Shown in pieces: positions 17,307 through 25,023 of a DNA stretch of 49,349 nt (position 1 is the first letter of the stretch; every line of letters starts with the position of its first letter). Origin of the DNA: Candidatus Polarisedimenticolaceae bacterium. GTDB lineage: Bacteria > Acidobacteriota > Polarisedimenticolia > Polarisedimenticolales > DASRJG01. Where the stretch lies: NCBI GenBank assembly GCA_036376135.1, contig DASVAW010000050.1:1-49349 (forward strand). The letters are read 5' to 3'. The notes under the pieces are model-generated. The model was not told where the DNA came from. It ran no database searches and saw nothing but the letters and a program-made list of their open reading frames with translations. A program made the position numbers and the translations under genes.

Positions 17307-18439
17307 GCGTCGAGCGCCGCGGCGCGTGGACGCTCCGCCTCGGTCCGGAGGCGACGACGCTGGGGCGCGGCGACGAGGCGGTCTACACCTTCGACCTCGA
17401 GGGGAGGCCGGTCTCCTGGTGGGACGGGGAGACGACCTTCAAGCGCTCGCTCGCTTCCGACGTCCACACGCGACGCGGGGATGCGGCCGGTCGGGAGCGT
17501 CGGGTGCTCGCGCCCGGTGAGGCCCTCGACGCCTTCGGCCGGGTCCTCGAGACGGCGCGATCGTCCCCGTGGCGGCGGCTCGAGCGCCTCGAGGTCATCG
17601 CGCGCTGGACGCCCGAGACGCTCGCCGGGGAGAAGGTCCGATTCGAGGCGGCGTACCTTCCGATCAGCATCCTGCCGCCGGACCAGTACGGCAGCGTCGT
17701 GCTCCAGGCGACGTTCGGGTGCTCGTGGAACCGGTGCACCTTCTGCGGGTTCTACCAGGACCGCCCGTTCCGGGCGCGCGCGCCCGTGGAGTTCGCGGCG
17801 CACGTCGAGGCGGTCCGCGGGCTTCTCGGGCGCGGGGCGGCGTTGCGGAAGTCGATCTTCCTCGCCGACGGGAATGCGCTGCTCCTCTCGCGGGAGCGGC
17901 TCGAGCCGATGCTCGACGCGGCGGCGGCCGCGTTCCCGGGGCGACGGGTGCACGGATTCGTGGACGTCGTGACCGGCGAGCGCAAGCCGGCCGCGGAGTG
18001 GCGCGCACTGCGGGAGCGTGGGCTGACCCGAGTGCACGTCGGGGTGGAGACCGGGCACGCGCCGTTGCTCTCCTGGATGCACAAGCCCGGTTCCCCCGGG
18101 GAGGCCGCGGCGTTCGTCGGGGAGCTGAAGGCCGCGGGACTCTCCGTCGGACTCATCGTGATGGTCGGGGCGGGAGGGGATCGATTCGCCGCCGCGCACG
18201 TGTCGGAAACCCTCGCGCTGCTGTCGCGGCTCCCGCTCGGCCGCGGGGACCTCGTCTACCTGTCGCCCTTCCTGGAGCACGCGAGCTCGGTCTACGCGAC
18301 GCACGCCGCGGCGGAAGGGGTTCGCGCACTGTCGGAAAGCCGGCGTGCGGCGCAATACGCCCTCCTCCGGGACGGCGCGCGCGCGGCGCTTCCCGGCGTT
18401 CGCGTGGCCCTGTACGACCTGAGGGAGTTCCTCTACTGA
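17303..18439 (+). CDS. Radical SAM protein with CX4CX2C cluster motif
   Basis: Radical S-adenosylmethionine enzyme of 378 residues. The cluster motif is CSWNRCTFCGFY, i.e. three Cys spaced CX4CX2C rather than the canonical CX3CX2C; similar GCxxNxCxFC forms occur in some COG1032-type families. Downstream are the SAM-barrel elements FLADGNALLL, VHVGVETGHAPLL and GLIVMVGAGGDRF. A roughly 110-residue N-terminal region with TFDLEGRPVSWWDGETTFKR precedes the barrel. There is no B12 domain. Start: the frame is open upstream, but TTG 17303 overlaps the MetE-like stop (TTGA) with GGAAGG ahead of it. Substrate unknown; the pair of genes probably works together. Confidence 0.85.
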   Translation: MSVERRGAWTLRLGPEATTLGRGDEAVYTFDLEGRPVSWWDGETTFKRSLASDVHTRRGDAAGRERRVLAPGEALDAFGRVLETARSSPWRRLERLEVIARWTPETLAGEKVRFEAAYLPISILPPDQYGSVVLQATFGCSWNRCTFCGFYQDRPFRARAPVEFAAHVEAVRGLLGRGAALRKSIFLADGNALLLSRERLEPMLDAAAAAFPGRRVHGFVDVVTGERKPAAEWRALRERGLTRVHVGVETGHAPLLSWMHKPGSPGEAAAFVGELKAAGLSVGLIVMVGAGGDRFAAAHVSETLALLSRLPLGRGDLVYLSPFLEHASSVYATHAAAEGVRALSESRRAAQYALLRDGARAALPGVRVALYDLREFLY

Positions 18440-18452
18440 CGGGTCCGCGGTT

Positions 18453-18477
18453 TTGACCGCTCCAAGACCAAGGTCAA
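18453..18477 (+). promoter_or_regulatory. Inverted repeat upstream of the CDF gene
   Basis: TTGACC (18453-18458) and GGTCAA (18472-18477) form an inverted repeat with a 13-base spacer, and a second GACC faces the right arm at two bases. It lies 34 bases before a TATCTT box of a metal-transporter gene, so it could be an operator for a metal sensor. Arms this short may arise by chance. Confidence 0.3.
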
Positions 18478-18510
18478 GCCGACGGTTCCGTTCGAGGGGG
18501 CGCGTTGCGC

Positions 18511-18516
18511 TATCTT
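18511..18516 (+). promoter_or_regulatory. -10-like box before the CDF gene
   Basis: TATCTT ends eight bases before GTG 18525 with no ribosome site between, again fitting a leaderless message. The sequence 17 bases upstream gives no clear -35 box. Confidence 0.42.
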
Positions 18517-18524
18517 CCCGCATC

Positions 18525-19436
18525 GTGGACGAAAAGGGATTCCCGCAGCGCGCGGCGGCCTGGAGCCTCGGCGTCGCGATCGCGGTCCTCGCGCTGAAGT
18601 TCGGTGCCTGGTACTGGACGGGATCCGTCGCGCTCTACTCCGACGCGCTCGAGTCGATCGTGAACGTCGCGGCGGCGGGGGCGGCGTTCTTCGCGTTGTG
18701 GTATTCGGCCCGCCCCGCGGACGCGAACCACCCGTTCGGGCACTCCAAGATCGAGTACTTCTCCGCGGTTCTCGAGGCCGCGCTGATCGTCGTCGCCGCG
18801 TTCGCGATCATCGGCGCCGCGGTGCCGAGGTTCGACCGTCCCGTCGCCCCGGACCTGACGCCGCTGGGGATCGGACTGTCGATCCTCGCCTCCGTCGTCA
18901 ACGGGACGCTGGCCGCGTTTCTCGTCCGCGCGGGGAGGCGGCATCGGTCGCCGGCGCTGATCGCCGACGGCCACCACGTCTTCACCGACGTCGCGACGTC
19001 GGCTGGGGTCCTCGTCGGACTGGCCGCCGCGTGGTTCACCGGCGCGTGGTGGCTCGACCCGATGATCGCGATCCTGGTCGCGGTCAACATCCTCTGGGTC
19101 GGCGCCCAGCTCTTCCGGAAGTCGTTCTCGGGGCTGATGGACGAGGGGCTGCCGGAGGAGGACCTCGAGCCGCTGCGCCCCGCGCTCGAGGGGGCGATGG
19201 GCGACGCCCTCGAGATCCACGCCATGCGCTCGCGCCGCAGCGGGCCGACGACATTCCTCGAGTTCGACCTCGTCGTGCCGGGGGACATGACCGTCGAGCG
19301 GGCGCACGAGATCTGCGACCAGCTCGAGTCGACGATCGCCGAGCGGATGCCGGGAGCGATCGCCGTGATCCACGTCGAGCCCGAGCATGAGGCCGCGCAC
19401 GGGAGCTTCGTCGTGCGGCGACGGGAGCGGGCGTGA
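18525..19436 (+). CDS. Cation diffusion facilitator (Zn/Fe-type efflux)
   Basis: CDF-family divalent metal/proton antiporter of 303 residues with six helices. The metal site of helix 2 is in ALYSDALESIVNVA, and helix 5 carries DGHHVFTDVATS, the D/H pattern of zinc-type members. A cytoplasmic C-terminal domain follows, with HAMRSRRSGPTTFLEFDL and the final VIHVEPEHE. It expels excess zinc, iron or similar ions from the cytoplasm. GTG 18525 was chosen since it follows TATCTT by eight bases and matches the family N-terminus. Its stop overlaps the ZIP start as GTGA, so export and (usually) import proteins are made together. Confidence 0.93.
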   Translation: MDEKGFPQRAAAWSLGVAIAVLALKFGAWYWTGSVALYSDALESIVNVAAAGAAFFALWYSARPADANHPFGHSKIEYFSAVLEAALIVVAAFAIIGAAVPRFDRPVAPDLTPLGIGLSILASVVNGTLAAFLVRAGRRHRSPALIADGHHVFTDVATSAGVLVGLAAAWFTGAWWLDPMIAILVAVNILWVGAQLFRKSFSGLMDEGLPEEDLEPLRPALEGAMGDALEIHAMRSRRSGPTTFLEFDLVVPGDMTVERAHEICDQLESTIAERMPGAIAVIHVEPEHEAAHGSFVVRRRERA

Positions 19437-20197
19437 ACGGCCTCGAGACCGGCCTGGCCGCGCAGGTCTTCTGGGCCGCTCTCGCCACCGCGATCGCGAC
19501 GGGTCTCGGTGCGATCCCTTTCGCGTTCGTGCCGAAGCCCTCCCCGCGCTGGCAGTCGCTCATGCTCTCCGCGGCGGGCGGGATGATGATCTCGGCGTCG
19601 GTGTTCTCCCTGGCGAACGAAGCGCTCGATCGCGGAGAAGTCTGGGAGGTCGCGCTCGGCATCCTCGCCGGCGCGGGGTTCTTCGCGGGGACCGCGCGCT
19701 GGCTTCACGGCGGCGGTTGGACGATCGAGGGGATGACCGCGCACGAGAGCCGGCAGTCGGTGCTGATCCTCCTCGCGATGTTCATCCACAGCATTCCGGA
19801 AGGGGTCGCGATCGGCGTCGGCTACGCCACGGGGGAGATCCGGTTCGGTTTCCTGCTGGCGCTGGCGATCGCCGTCCACAACGTGCCGGAGGGGATTGCG
19901 GTGACGATTCCGCTCCGCGCGCGCGGCGTGTCGTTGTGGCGCTGCGCGGGGTACGCGGTGCTCACGAGCGCCCCGCAGCCGATCTTCGCCGTCCCGGCGT
20001 TCCTGCTCGTCCGCTGGTTCGAGCCGCTGCTCCCCGCGGGGCTCGGGTTCGCCGGTGGGGCGATGATCTACCTCGTCGCGCAGGAGATGATGCCCGAGTC
20101 CTACGAAGGGGCATCTCGGGGAGCGGTGGCATGGGCGTTCGTCCTCGGCCTGCTCGCGATGCTGATGCTCACCACCGGACTCGGCATCGGGAAGTAG
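19433..20197 (+). CDS. ZIP-family metal transporter
   Basis: ZIP (ZupT-like) permease of 254 residues with about eight helices. The helix IV and V metal-binding motifs are LAMFIHSIPEGVAIGVGYA and AIAVHNVPEGIAV; HNVPEG is the most diagnostic block of the family. ZIP proteins move zinc, iron or manganese into the cytoplasm, the opposite direction to the CDF protein with which this gene is coupled by GTGA. The last three residues and the stop (GGGAAGTAG) lie inside the left arm of the inverted repeat at 20188-20270, so the C-terminus may have been set by that element. Confidence 0.92.
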   Translation: MNGLETGLAAQVFWAALATAIATGLGAIPFAFVPKPSPRWQSLMLSAAGGMMISASVFSLANEALDRGEVWEVALGILAGAGFFAGTARWLHGGGWTIEGMTAHESRQSVLILLAMFIHSIPEGVAIGVGYATGEIRFGFLLALAIAVHNVPEGIAVTIPLRARGVSLWRCAGYAVLTSAPQPIFAVPAFLLVRWFEPLLPAGLGFAGGAMIYLVAQEMMPESYEGASRGAVAWAFVLGLLAMLMLTTGLGIGK

Positions 20198-20270
20198 AAA
20201 AGGGGTCAGGCCCCTTTTCCGATCCGAGCCTTCGCCGGAAAAAGGGGTCTGACCCCTTTTCTACTTCCCG
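20188..20270. repeat. 34/35-base nested inverted repeat containing both stop codons
   Basis: Left arm 20188-20221 and right arm 20236-20270 are nearly perfect reverse complements (one mismatch and one extra base) around a 14-base loop. Each arm is itself a palindrome: AAAAGGGG(5)CCCCTTTT at 20198-20218, and AAAAGGGGTC/GACCCCTTTT at 20240-20260. The outer part GGGAAGTAG forms the last codons and stop of the ZIP gene on one strand and of the CinA-like gene on the other. The T runs on both strands make it a plausible bidirectional terminator. GGGGTC..GACCCC palindromes of this type are dispersed in many genomes. No transposase is present. Confidence 0.85.
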
Positions 20271-21154
20271 GCGCCGCCGCCGGCGAGGGCGAGCAGCCGG
20301 CGCAATGCGCCGTCGACGAGGAGCTCGGACTCCTTGCGCGTCGGGGCGAACGCCTCGATCGAGACGACGACCGGTCCCTTGCGTTTCCCGAATCCCGCGG
20401 CGTGTGCCTTGATCCACACCCCGGGGTGCTCGCGGGCGACGCGGTCGAGCCAGGGACGCAGCGCGCTTTCGTCCTTGGTCGGGGTCTCGACCTCGCGGCG
20501 CGCCTGGACGCCGTGGGGGAGCAGCCCCTTGAGCAGCGGGAGCGCACGATCGAAGACGGAGCGGCACTCGTCGGGAAGACCGGGAAGGCACAACACCGCG
20601 GCGCCGCCGGTCCGCTTGAGCAGCACGCCGGGCGCCACCCCCTCGGGGTTCTCGATCGGCTCGGAGCCCACGAGGATCGTGCAGAGCTTCTCGCGGGCGG
20701 CGGTGAGGCCGCTGCGCTCGACCTCGCGGGAGCCTTCGAGTCGCGAGTAGGCCTTCTCGACCATCGCGCGGGCCGGGGGGCTCGGGGCGAGGGGCAGGCG
20801 GACGGCGTCGGCGACCCCGGCGAGCGTCCGGTCGTCGAGCGTCGGCCCGAGACCGCCGGTCGTGACGACGAGCCCGGCGCGGCGGACGAGCGCCTCGGAG
20901 ACGGCGGCGTTCACCGCACGCTCCGAGTCGTCGACGATCGTGACCCGGTGCACGATCGCCCCGCGCAGGGACAGCTCCGCACCGATCCATGCCGCATTGT
21001 CGTCGCGGATGCGGCCGCGGAGAATCTCGCGCCCGACGACCACGATCTCGACGTGGAGCGGCTCCGATCGGTCGCGCACGACCTTCGGGGACGGCGTGGA
21101 CGGCGGGCGGCGGGGACGCACGGGGCGTCGCGGCGGGCGTCGGTTCGAGATCAC
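20261..21154 (-). CDS. CinA-type molybdopterin-binding domain protein
   Basis: Protein of 297 residues with the MoaB/Mog-like domain of the CinA family. Typical blocks are EIVVVGREILRGRIRDDNAA, VTIVDDSERAV and VVTTGGLGPTLDDRTLAGVA. CinA proteins with a second domain are ADP-ribose pyrophosphatase/NMN deamidase enzymes; here the C-terminal PncC amidohydrolase domain is missing. The Arg/Pro-rich first 30 residues are unusual; GTG 21154 overlaps the ispH stop (GTGA) and is preferred, with GTG 21079 as the shorter alternative. The C-terminal GK and stop come from the inverted repeat shared with the ZIP gene. Confidence 0.85.
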   Translation of the reverse strand: MISNRRPPRRPVRPRRPPSTPSPKVVRDRSEPLHVEIVVVGREILRGRIRDDNAAWIGAELSLRGAIVHRVTIVDDSERAVNAAVSEALVRRAGLVVTTGGLGPTLDDRTLAGVADAVRLPLAPSPPARAMVEKAYSRLEGSREVERSGLTAAREKLCTILVGSEPIENPEGVAPGVLLKRTGGAAVLCLPGLPDECRSVFDRALPLLKGLLPHGVQARREVETPTKDESALRPWLDRVAREHPGVWIKAHAAGFGKRKGPVVVSIEAFAPTRKESELLVDGALRRLLALAGGGAGK

Positions 21155-22344
21155 GCGGCGAGCCCTCGGAAGGAGGCGACGCGTCGCACGACCGCCTCGA
21201 TCTCGCTGTTGGGTGTGGAGGCCCCGGCGGTCACGCCGATCGCGAGCGGGCCCGGAGGGAGCCAGCCGTGCGCGTGCGTCTCCGCGCGCGCGTGCAGGGG
21301 CTGATGGCGCAGGCGCTGCGCGGACTCGAGACACGCCGCGGTCTGGATGTGCCAGGTCGGCACCCCCTTCTCGAGTCCGATCTCGAGCAGGTGCGTCGTG
21401 TTCGACGAGTTGTAGCCGCCGATGACCAGCACGAGGTCGAGCCGGTGCGTGGAGAGCATGGCGTACAGCGCGTCCTGGCGCTCCTGCGTGGCGCTGCAGA
21501 TGGTGTCGAAGGCGCGAAACCGCCGCGCCGCCTCCTCGTCGCCCCATCGATCGACGAGGGCGCGACGGACCGCCTCCGCGATCGCGAGGGACTCGCTCGA
21601 GAGCATCGTCGTCTGGTTGGCGCAGCCGATGTGCTCGAGATCGAGGTCGGGGTCGAATCCGGGCGAGCTCGCCCGGGCGAAGCGCGCCACGAAGGCCTCG
21701 CGGTCCCCCCGCCCGCGCACGTAGTCGCAGAGCACGGCGGCTTCTTCCATGTCCCGCACCACGAGATAACGCCCGGGGTCGTACCTCAGGGCGCGCGAGG
21801 CGGTCGCGCGCGTCTCCTCGTGATCGAACTTCCCGTGGATCAGCGCGGTGAACCCGTCGCGGGCGTACTTCTCGACGTTCTTCCAGACGTTGAGCACCGA
21901 CCCGCAGGTGGTGTCGACGAGGATCGCGTTGCGCCCCTTGAGCCGGGCCATCATGTCGGTGGTGACCCCGAAGGCGGGGAGGATCACGACGTCCTCCGGG
22001 CCGAGCGCGTCGATCGACACCCCGGCGTCGCTCCCGTCGAGGAAGCGGATCCCCATCTCGATGAGCCGCCGGTTGACCCCGGGGTTGTGGATGATCTCGC
22101 CGGTGATGAACACCCGCCGGTCGGGGAATTTCTCGCGCGTCTCGTAGGCGTATTCGACCGCCCGGTCGACCCCGTAGCAGAACCCGAACTCCTGGGCGAG
22201 GTGGAACGTCAGGTCGCCGACCGAAAGGCGGAACCCCTCGGCGCGCATCCGCTCGACGAGCGGGCTGTGGTAGTCGCGGACGAGCTGGCCGCTGATGACC
22301 TGCTTGAGTCCGAACCCCTTGTTGACGTACCGCGGATCGCTCAT
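21151..22344 (-). CDS. ispH: 4-hydroxy-3-methylbut-2-enyl diphosphate reductase (IspH/LytB)
   Basis: Iron-sulfur enzyme of 397 residues that makes IPP and DMAPP in the last step of the MEP pathway; these feed quinone, hopanoid and carotenoid synthesis. The three cluster cysteines lie in EFGFCYGVDRAVEYAYE, VDTTCGSVL and DTICSATQERQDA. The length and the N-terminal extension match the long form found in cyanobacteria, plants and some other bacteria rather than the 315-residue E. coli form. The ATG at 22344 lies ten bases after TATAGT; an in-frame TTG at 22353 is less likely. Coupled to the CinA-like gene by GTGA. Confidence 0.95.
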   Translation of the reverse strand: MSDPRYVNKGFGLKQVISGQLVRDYHSPLVERMRAEGFRLSVGDLTFHLAQEFGFCYGVDRAVEYAYETREKFPDRRVFITGEIIHNPGVNRRLIEMGIRFLDGSDAGVSIDALGPEDVVILPAFGVTTDMMARLKGRNAILVDTTCGSVLNVWKNVEKYARDGFTALIHGKFDHEETRATASRALRYDPGRYLVVRDMEEAAVLCDYVRGRGDREAFVARFARASSPGFDPDLDLEHIGCANQTTMLSSESLAIAEAVRRALVDRWGDEEAARRFRAFDTICSATQERQDALYAMLSTHRLDLVLVIGGYNSSNTTHLLEIGLEKGVPTWHIQTAACLESAQRLRHQPLHARAETHAHGWLPPGPLAIGVTAGASTPNSEIEAVVRRVASFRGLAA

Positions 22345-22354
22345 GGGCCGCAAG

Positions 22355-22384
22355 ACTATACGAACCCCCTCGCGGCGACCGCAA
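22355..22384 (-). promoter_or_regulatory. ispH promoter
   Basis: Minus-strand TTGCGG (22384-22379), an 18-base spacer and TATAGT (22360-22355), ending ten bases before the ATG. There is no Shine-Dalgarno sequence, so the message would begin only a few bases before the start codon. Confidence 0.6.
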
Positions 22385-22395
22385 ATGCGAGGGAA

Positions 22396-23697
22396 TCAGC
22401 GGCTCAGCGGGATCTCCAGGCGCTCGCCGGGGCGGATCACCGCGGAGACCGTCAACCCGTTGCGGCTGACGAGCTCATCGAGCCGCACCTCATACCGGCG
22501 CGCGATCTCGGCGAGGGTGTCCCCGGCGCGGACGACGTGGAACCTGTCGGAGCGTTGCGCCTTCGCGCGGGCGGCCTTCTCGAGCGTCCCTTCCGGAAGC
22601 CAGACGTGGACGCCGCCCGGAAGGGTCGCGTTCCCCCGAACGGCGCGTTTCGTCCAGGCGGGGTTGATGGCGGCGAGCTCGCCGAGCGGGACGCCGTAAC
22701 GGCGGGCGAGGGACAGCGCCGTCGCGGGGCGGTCGAGCGTCAGCCGGTCCAGCGCGTCGGGGGCGAGGATCGACAACCCCTCCGGGGGCGCCGTCTCGTA
22801 GCGCTTCGCCAACTCGAGGGCCGCGACGAAGCTCGCGTAGAAGTTCTTCGAGGCGAACCCGAAGTACTTCCCGTCGTAGTCCGAGACGATCGCCTCGAAG
22901 TCGGTTCCGAACCGCTCCTTCGCGCGCGACATCCCCTCGACGCCGTGGTTGTAAGACGTCACGGCCAAAGGCCAACTCTCGAGGCGGGCGTAGGCGGCGG
23001 CGAGGTACTTCGCCGCGCCGCGAGCGGAGGCGACCGGGTCGAGCCGCTCGTCGATCGCCGGCGTGATCGTGAGGAACTTGCGGCCGGTCGATCGCATGAA
23101 CTGCCACATCCCCAGCGCGCCGACCGACGAACGTGCGTCGGCGCGGAACGACGACTCGACGTGGGGGAGGTAGGCGAGGTCCTCGGGGAGGCCCGCCGTG
23201 CGGAAGATCCGCTTGAACTCGGGGAGCCATCGTCCGCTCGCGGCGACGCCGTTCGCGAAGCGCTCGCGAAGTCCCCGCTGGGAACGGACGCGCTCCGACG
23301 CTCCGGCGATCGCCTCCGCCCCGGCGCCCTGCGTAATGACCAGCACCAGCCGCTTTTCCTCGTCGTCGAGCTCGGCGCCCGCCGCCACCTTGACCTCGAC
23401 GCCGGCCAGACGCTGGGACAAGGCCTCGCGCCGCGCCTTCGCGAACTCGCGCTGGGCGTCGGAGTAGCCGTCCTCGATCGGGCCGGGGAGCGCGACGACC
23501 TCGTAGACGATCGTCGGGTGCGCGTTGTCGTGCAGCACGACGCTTCCGAGATCCCACTCCGACCACACGCGTTTCCAGAACTCCACCGACTCGGCGAGCG
23601 CGGCGGGAACGGGGAACGCCGGCGGCTCCTCCGCGCGAACCGCCGGCGCCGCGGCGAGAAGGAGGAGGAGCGGGAGCGTGAGTCGGGCTTGGTGCAT
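22396..23697 (-). CDS. MltD-like lytic transglycosylase with LysM domains
   Basis: Exported murein hydrolase of 433 residues. A signal peptide (LTLPLLLLLAAAPAVRA) is followed by a 100-residue linker, then the SLT domain: PHVESSFRADARSS carries the catalytic Glu, with GALGMWQFM and TSYNHG as in MltD. Two LysM-type peptidoglycan-binding modules close it, a weak one from about residue 310 and a clear one with FHVVRAGDTLAEIARRY. It cleaves glycan strands to form anhydromuropeptides during wall growth. ATG 23697 is preferred over upstream starts because it begins the signal peptide and has GAGGA seven bases before it. Its promoter lies at 23756-23784. Confidence 0.93.
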   Translation of the reverse strand: MHQARLTLPLLLLLAAAPAVRAEEPPAFPVPAALAESVEFWKRVWSEWDLGSVVLHDNAHPTIVYEVVALPGPIEDGYSDAQREFAKARREALSQRLAGVEVKVAAGAELDDEEKRLVLVITQGAGAEAIAGASERVRSQRGLRERFANGVAASGRWLPEFKRIFRTAGLPEDLAYLPHVESSFRADARSSVGALGMWQFMRSTGRKFLTITPAIDERLDPVASARGAAKYLAAAYARLESWPLAVTSYNHGVEGMSRAKERFGTDFEAIVSDYDGKYFGFASKNFYASFVAALELAKRYETAPPEGLSILAPDALDRLTLDRPATALSLARRYGVPLGELAAINPAWTKRAVRGNATLPGGVHVWLPEGTLEKAARAKAQRSDRFHVVRAGDTLAEIARRYEVRLDELVSRNGLTVSAVIRPGERLEIPLSR

Positions 23698-23755
23698 CGA
23701 AGGGTCCTCGAACGACGCTCGGAAGGTACGCCGTCGCAGGCGCGGCGCGACTCCG

Positions 23756-23784
23756 AATATAGGAACCGCCATCCCGGCCCGCAA
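23756..23784 (-). promoter_or_regulatory. Promoter of the MltD-like gene
   Basis: Minus-strand TTGCGG (23784-23779), a 17-base spacer and TATATT (23761-23756). Transcription would start about 50 bases before the ATG, leaving a normal leader with a GAGGA site. The same TTGCGG -35 occurs before ispH and before the small peptide gene. Confidence 0.65.
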
Positions 23785-23834
23785 TGGAAAACGCGGAAGA
23801 AGCCGACCTCATGGCGAAGCCGGCGACGGCTTTC

Positions 23835-23840
23835 TAGACT
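23835..23840 (+). promoter_or_regulatory. -10-like box before the FIST gene
   Basis: TAGACT ends seven bases before ATG 23848, with no ribosome site between. TGGCGA 17 bases upstream (23812-23817) is only a weak -35. A leaderless message is likely. Confidence 0.45.
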
Positions 23841-23847
23841 CCCCGCG

Positions 23848-25023
23848 ATGCTCAAGGCGGGGGTGGGGCTGTCGACGGCGACGGACGGTGCGTTCGCAGC
23901 CGCCGAGGCGGTGGAACGCGCGGCGATGTCGCTCGGGGAACGCCCCGACCTGTGCATCGCCTTCGTCAGCGGCGACCACGCCGACGAGCTCCCCGACATC
24001 CTCGCCACCCTGACCGCCGGATCCGGCACCCCCTACGTCGTCGGCTGCTCGGCCGCAGGGGTCGTCGCGGAGGGGCGCGAGATCGAAAACGAGCCCGCCG
24101 TGGGGGTCCTCGCCCTCGCGTCCGATTCGATGCGGGCCACTCCGTTCCTGTTTCGCGACGCGGGCGACCAGGGGCTGACGGCGGGGATCCACCTCGGACA
24201 GCGGCTGATCGGTTCGCGCGGGAAGGACGACCTTCTCCTCGTGTGGCCCGACCCCTACCGCATGCACCCCGGACGGCTCCTGCACGGGCTCGACGCGACG
24301 TTGGGGGGTGTGGCGGTGGCGGGGGGCGCGGCGTCGTCGTCGCGGGATTTCCCGGCCACCTTCCAGTTCAGCGGGACCGAGATGTCCTCGGCGGCGGTGT
24401 CGGGGGTCCGAATCGGCGGCCGGGTGCGCAGCCGCGTGATCGTCGCGCAGGGGTGCCGGCCGGTCGGGGGGCCGCTGCGCGTCACCCGGGCCGACGGGAA
24501 TCTCCTCTACGAGCTCGACGGCCGGCCGGCGCTCGACCGCCTGCGCGAGGTCGTCCCCGAGGACCTGTTCGACGATCCGGAGTGCGCCCTGCATGCCGTG
24601 TCGGTGGCGCTCCTGCCGGAGAACGGAGGGGCGGTGCTGTCCCCCGGGGAGTACCTCGTCCGGAACATCGTCGCCGCCGACCCGGAGTCCGGGGCCCTCG
24701 GCGTCGCGGACGTCGTGGAGGAGGGTCAGTCGGTCGTCTTCGCGGTTCGCGAGCCCCACGCGGCCCGCGCCGAGCTCGAACGTTCGGTGGCGAGCCTCCG
24801 CGCGGATGGTGGAACGGGAGACTGGGCGTTCGGCCTCTACTTCGACTGCGTCGCGCGGGGACGCTCGCTCTACGGGAAGCCGGATGTCGACGCCGGCATC
24901 CTGAGCTCGGCGCTCCCGGGGCTTCCCATCCTCGGCTTCTTCTGCAACGCCGAGATCGCCCCGCTGCGCGGCATCAACCAGCTGTTCACCTATACCGGCG
25001 TGCTGGTGCTCGTCGGGGCCTGA
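23848..25023 (+). CDS. FIST domain signal-transduction protein
   Basis: Soluble protein of 391 residues made of FIST_N (about 20-215) and FIST_C (about 225-375). Marks include CIAFVSGDHADELPD, YVVGCSAAGVVAEG, the GGAASSSRDF block, and in the C-terminal part YFDCVARGRSLYG and PILGFFCNAEIAP. FIST is a sensory input domain thought to bind small ligands such as amino acids, usually fused or encoded next to kinases or chemoreceptors. Here it stands alone, and no output gene is adjacent. Its last 38 bases overlap the convergent pseudouridine synthase. Confidence 0.9.
   Translation: MLKAGVGLSTATDGAFAAAEAVERAAMSLGERPDLCIAFVSGDHADELPDILATLTAGSGTPYVVGCSAAGVVAEGREIENEPAVGVLALASDSMRATPFLFRDAGDQGLTAGIHLGQRLIGSRGKDDLLLVWPDPYRMHPGRLLHGLDATLGGVAVAGGAASSSRDFPATFQFSGTEMSSAAVSGVRIGGRVRSRVIVAQGCRPVGGPLRVTRADGNLLYELDGRPALDRLREVVPEDLFDDPECALHAVSVALLPENGGAVLSPGEYLVRNIVAADPESGALGVADVVEEGQSVVFAVREPHAARAELERSVASLRADGGTGDWAFGLYFDCVARGRSLYGKPDVDAGILSSALPGLPILGFFCNAEIAPLRGINQLFTYTGVLVLVGA

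Noticed and set aside
20188-20270. Insertion-sequence ends
   Set aside because: The inverted repeat has no transposase, no internal coding sequence and no visible target duplication; a small palindromic repeat/terminator explains it better.
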